Below are positions 61,248-64,000 of a stretch of DNA of 64,000 nt, in pieces. The stretch is from Diphasiastrum complanatum (taxonomy: Eukaryota; Streptophyta; Lycopodiopsida; Lycopodiales; Lycopodiaceae). The first letter of the stretch is position 1. Each line of letters starts with the position of its first letter. The notes under the pieces are model-generated. The model did not search any database, was not told where the DNA came from, and saw only the letters and a list, made by a program, of their open reading frames with translations. The position numbers and the translations under genes were made by a program. Location of the stretch: the NCBI GenBank assembly GCA_029204225.1, contig CM055092.1:28630359-28694358 (forward strand). The letters are read 5' to 3'.

Positions 61248-61979
61248 CTAATATTTGCGGCATCTTTCAAATACTTTCTCCAATCGATCCAGGTGGTCTG
61301 TATCTGTACTATGGACTCCCAGGTCATCCAAGTAAATTTCAAGAAATTTCTGCAGATAATCTTTAAAAGCAAATTGCATTACTCTTTGGAATGAACTTGG
61401 TGCATTACAGAGTCCAAACGACATTACTTTGTAAGCATAGGTGCCCCATTCCGTTGCAAAGGCTATTTTGTGACGATCGGCAAGTGCAATCTTAACCTGG
61501 TTGTAACCACTAAATCCATCCAAGAAACTATAAGCTTTCGCTCCAGCAAGACGAACCAAAATGCTTTCAGTAAAAGGTAATGGAAAGTGATCCTTCCACG
61601 TCACTTTGTTCAATGCTTTGAGATTCACACAGATTTGCAATTTCCCATTTTTCTTGAGAACAATGACAATCGGTGAAATGCATTCGGTATGCTCGATCTC
61701 ATAAATGAAATCGGCGTCAAGCAATCTTTGAAGTTCTTTCTTTATCAGGTCCGCAACTTCAGGATTACAGCGATAGAACTTTGTAACCTTTGGAACTGCA
61801 TCAGGTGCTAGAGGTATGGTATGTTCAATCACTGATGCTGGAATACCCTTCAGATCTTGATAAGTCCATGCAAAGCAATCCTGATACTTAAATAAGTAAC
61901 ATGCGTAGTGCTTGATATTGTTCAGGATTAAGTTGTGATCCAACTTGTACAATCTTTTTCTGTTCTCCTGGTTCAACAA
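61248..61979 (-). CDS. Gypsy reverse transcriptase, open frame
   Basis: A 243-codon open frame with a complete RT palm: LLDADFIYEIEHTECISPIV, LKKNGKLQICVNLKALNKVT, YSFLDGFSGYNQVKIA, MSFGLCNAPSSFQRVMQ and the catalytic YLDDLGVHS. The upstream segment has FAWTYQDLKGIPASVIEHTI, typical of this group. No stop inside, but a frameshift separates it from the connection domain downstream, so the polyprotein cannot be made whole. Confidence 0.85.
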   Translation of the reverse strand: MLNQENRKRLYKLDHNLILNNIKHYACYLFKYQDCFAWTYQDLKGIPASVIEHTIPLAPDAVPKVTKFYRCNPEVADLIKKELQRLLDADFIYEIEHTECISPIVIVLKKNGKLQICVNLKALNKVTWKDHFPLPFTESILVRLAGAKAYSFLDGFSGYNQVKIALADRHKIAFATEWGTYAYKVMSFGLCNAPSSFQRVMQFAFKDYLQKFLEIYLDDLGVHSTDTDHLDRLEKVFERCRKY

Positions 61980-61989
61980 GATTCATTGG

Positions 61990-63013
61990 CTACGTCCTAG
62001 CTGGGCCAGTGTAAACATCTTTTGATTCTGGCACGTGTTCTTCAGGTTCACAATGCGCTTTAGGTAACATGATAACTACATCATCCAGTGTATAATGTTT
62101 AAAATGTTTGGGCATATCATGCTGGACTGCATCTGCTTGTTCTTTTTCGAAAAGACTTGCCTTGGATCTTCGCTTAGCCTTCTTAACATGAATTGATTGT
62201 GAAGGTGATGACTTCCGAGATGATAAACTCTTCTTCGAAGGTGAAGACTTCCTAGACGATGATGTCTTACTAGAATTTTGACTTGTAGAATCATCCTCGA
62301 CTTTTCCTTTGCCTTTATCCAGTAAGGGTGACACTTTCTTTGAATCAATCTTTTGAGGGGAATTTTTCCATTTCAAGACCGTATTATAATGTTGCTTAGC
62401 TTGTTTCTTCATCATCGATCCTGTGATCCAGTCTTTCTTTAATATAATTGCTTTGGGCAGTTTTATTGTGAATTCATCAAGAACATTACGCACTCCAAAT
62501 ATGGTTGGATCCATATGATTTAGAATCTGCTCATCCGCAAGATCAGCATTGCCATCATAAGTCAAGGCAGGCTCACTGGTATGAGATCATCCTCAATCAG
62601 ATCTGGTATAGTTTCCGTTGATATCCAAGTTACATTCAGCACATTCAGTGGAAACATGTTTGGTGTATCCAAAGTTCGATCTAATAAGGAAATCTCGCTC
62701 AAATCTGATTGATTATCTTGTTGACACATATATCCTGCTGTACAATCAATCGTTGCAGGAGCTTCATTCCAATTGACAGTATCCGTTTGAGAATCGTAAT
62801 GAGCTCCCAAATTTTTCTCTGGTCGGTCACAAGTACGATCCGTTGTTGATGAATCGTCATCTTCTTTTTGAACCATTGGTTTGATAGTCCAAGTTGTAGG
62901 ATCAACTTGACTGCACGTTCACGAATTTCAAAAGTGATTTTTTTTAGTACCCCAGTTATGAATTTCTTGCGCAACTCGTAACCATGGACGTCCCAATAGA
63001 ACTCGGTAGACAT
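61990..63013 (-). pseudogene. Gypsy protease-RT linker, low complexity
   Basis: Overlapping frames (63013-62699, 62876-62562, 62565-61990). The last has a Ser/Lys-rich tract (KTSSSRKSSPSKKSLSSRKS and similar) that looks disordered. The earlier part has MSTEFYWDVHGYELRKKFIT and a W-rich helix. No catalytic motif; a linker between protease and RT is common in this gypsy group. Confidence 0.6.
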
Positions 63014-63056
63014 TTGGTGCTTCTGGCAAGTCCCTCACTACGAAAGTAATGACGAA

Positions 63057-63860
63057 CTATACTCCCACAATTCTGACAGGTATATCTTCAACCATTCCTT
63101 GCGGACAAAATGTCGTTTGATCAGCTAGCTTAATAGCAAAACTAGCAGCCTTGATCTTTGTAAGGCCCCATTTTGCACATAGTTTTGTAGAAATCAGGTT
63201 AACTCCTGAACCGCCATCTATCACAGTTGCTTCTTTAGGAAATTGTCTATGCCGTATCGGCAGAGTGATATTCTTTTGTTCACTTTCCCAAGCGGCTCCA
63301 ACATGGAGTACTTCATTAGATTCTTCAAATCCAGCACAAAAAAGTGGCTCCTGATGGACTTCTGGTTCTTCTTGAGATAACTTTTGTGCTAAGACTTCTT
63401 TTGCTTTTGGCACCAACTTCAGGAACTCTCCCAATGAAATATTGATCTTGTTAGACAAAATGTTCATGAGAAGTTTTGTTTGCGGTGCTTCCGATTCGGT
63501 CATTTTGAAGGGTTCTTTATGATGATGTAACTGATCATTCATATTTGTACATAAATTTCTTGGAGGCTGCAATGGTGAAGAATGAACTTCAGCTGTTGCT
63601 TTAGCAGCTTCAAGCTCCTCTTCTTCTGGTAGATGTTTGATCCACTGCCTCATATTCTGATATCTTTGTTTTCCTGCATTAAGATTTGGATAGACTCCTG
63701 ATGCTGTTGGTATATCATTCAATGGTATAGAATCAGCAGGTACTGGATCCACTACTAGTTCTTTCTGCTTCTTCGCTCTGGTGACCACCACCAAGGGTGC
63801 ACTTGATTTATTTGGAGCTTTTGGTCTTCGCTTGGCAAAGGCTGTTGTCTGAGGAAGCAA
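63057..63860 (-). CDS. Gypsy gag C-terminus/protease, 267 codons
   Basis: A basic N-terminus (AFAKRRPKAPNKSS), a long helical middle (TKLLMNILSNKINISLGEFL, LVPKAKEVLAQKLSQEEPEV), and a retropepsin-like end: VIDGGSGVNLISTKLCAKWG with the D-G-G active-site turn found in several plant gypsy groups in place of DSGA. The partner flap lies near DQTTFCPQGM. Open over its whole length. No zinc knuckle is visible, so most of gag lies upstream, outside this frame. Confidence 0.65.
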   Translation of the reverse strand: MLPQTTAFAKRRPKAPNKSSAPLVVVTRAKKQKELVVDPVPADSIPLNDIPTASGVYPNLNAGKQRYQNMRQWIKHLPEEEELEAAKATAEVHSSPLQPPRNLCTNMNDQLHHHKEPFKMTESEAPQTKLLMNILSNKINISLGEFLKLVPKAKEVLAQKLSQEEPEVHQEPLFCAGFEESNEVLHVGAAWESEQKNITLPIRHRQFPKEATVIDGGSGVNLISTKLCAKWGLTKIKAASFAIKLADQTTFCPQGMVEDIPVRIVGV

Positions 63861-64000
63861 AGAATTGGATCAAAGAAGACAACAACAACTCTCCAGAGCA
63901 TGCCATTGGAAGAGGAGTGGACATGCTTTTGTTGCAGGGAGACATAATGAAGACGGACCTATGGAGCACCTGCTAAAAGATCCAAGTCTTATGGAAATTG
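63861..64000. other. Window edge, element interior or leader
   Basis: No coding similarity in the last 140 bp. Probably the continuing gypsy element, since coding starts directly below. Confidence 0.3.

Larger units (their letters stand above)
60085..63860 (-). mobile_element. Ty3/gypsy gag-pol, truncated at integrase
   Basis: On the minus strand: gag/protease (63860-63057), linker (63013-61990), RT (61979-61248), connection and RNase H (61199-60556), integrase (60520-60080). Domain order is Ty3/gypsy. Frames change several times but few stops occur within modules, so this copy is younger than the other gypsy remnants. Coding similarity ends at about 60085 within integrase, where the AT-rich repeat region begins; the 5' end lies beyond 63860 and may leave the window. 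No LTR is seen. Confidence 0.88.

Overview
The window looks like nuclear DNA of a land plant with a large, transposon-filled genome. It holds one complete host gene, a PRMT1-type protein arginine methyltransferase (24760-43138, + strand). That gene has nine exons, one of only 11 nt, and an intron of about 12.6 kb packed with transposon remains. Almost everything else is mobile DNA in several nested layers: Ty1/copia and Ty3/gypsy LTR elements, LINE reverse transcriptase fragments, hAT-like non-autonomous DNA transposons, a foldback element, a small LTR element with a tRNA-like segment, and a Helitron-clade rolling-circle element. The very long introns and an ORF with DUF7869-like sequence make me lean to a non-flowering plant (fern, lycophyte or similar). 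That is inference; nothing here fixes the species.

Layout. 1-1140: diverged 123-bp tandem repeats interrupted by a LINE fragment. 3046-5313: an uninterrupted 755-codon ORF with transposase-like features. 5314-14010: a decayed Ty3/gypsy element whose RNase H region is split by a complete 4.2-kb copia element (9137-13357) with a 5-bp target duplication; that copia carries an antisense gypsy fragment in its 3' LTR. 14050-24750: copia, gypsy and foldback fragments, a long (GA)n tract, and a non-autonomous copia with an open 553-codon gag-plus-unknown reading frame. 24760-43138: PRMT1. Its intron 2 holds a copia element (29021-32200), a LINE fragment and two gypsy fragments in opposite orientation. 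Intron 5 holds two hAT-like elements with perfect 8-bp target duplications, and a third such element splits the copia gag in intron 2.

44530-56085 (- strand): a Helitron-type element with a DUF6570-like region, an HUH replication initiator, a Pif1-like helicase and, downstream of the helicase, an endonuclease/exonuclease/phosphatase (EEP) domain now broken by stops. This is the Helentron arrangement rather than that of ordinary plant Helitrons. A rearranged non-autonomous copia (50996-55384) has landed in its upstream part. 56200-60080: AT-rich DNA made of diverged repeats of roughly 1.1 kb, into which a 762-bp TRIM-like element was inserted. 60085-63860 (- strand): a Ty3/gypsy gag-pol region broken into several frames.

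Most mobile genes are dead (stops, frameshifts, deletions). The open frames that stand out are the 755-codon ORF, the 553-codon ORF, a 186-codon coiled-coil ORF and the 514-codon helicase/EEP ORF. PRMT1 appears intact, and its spliced frame closes exactly at 397 codons.
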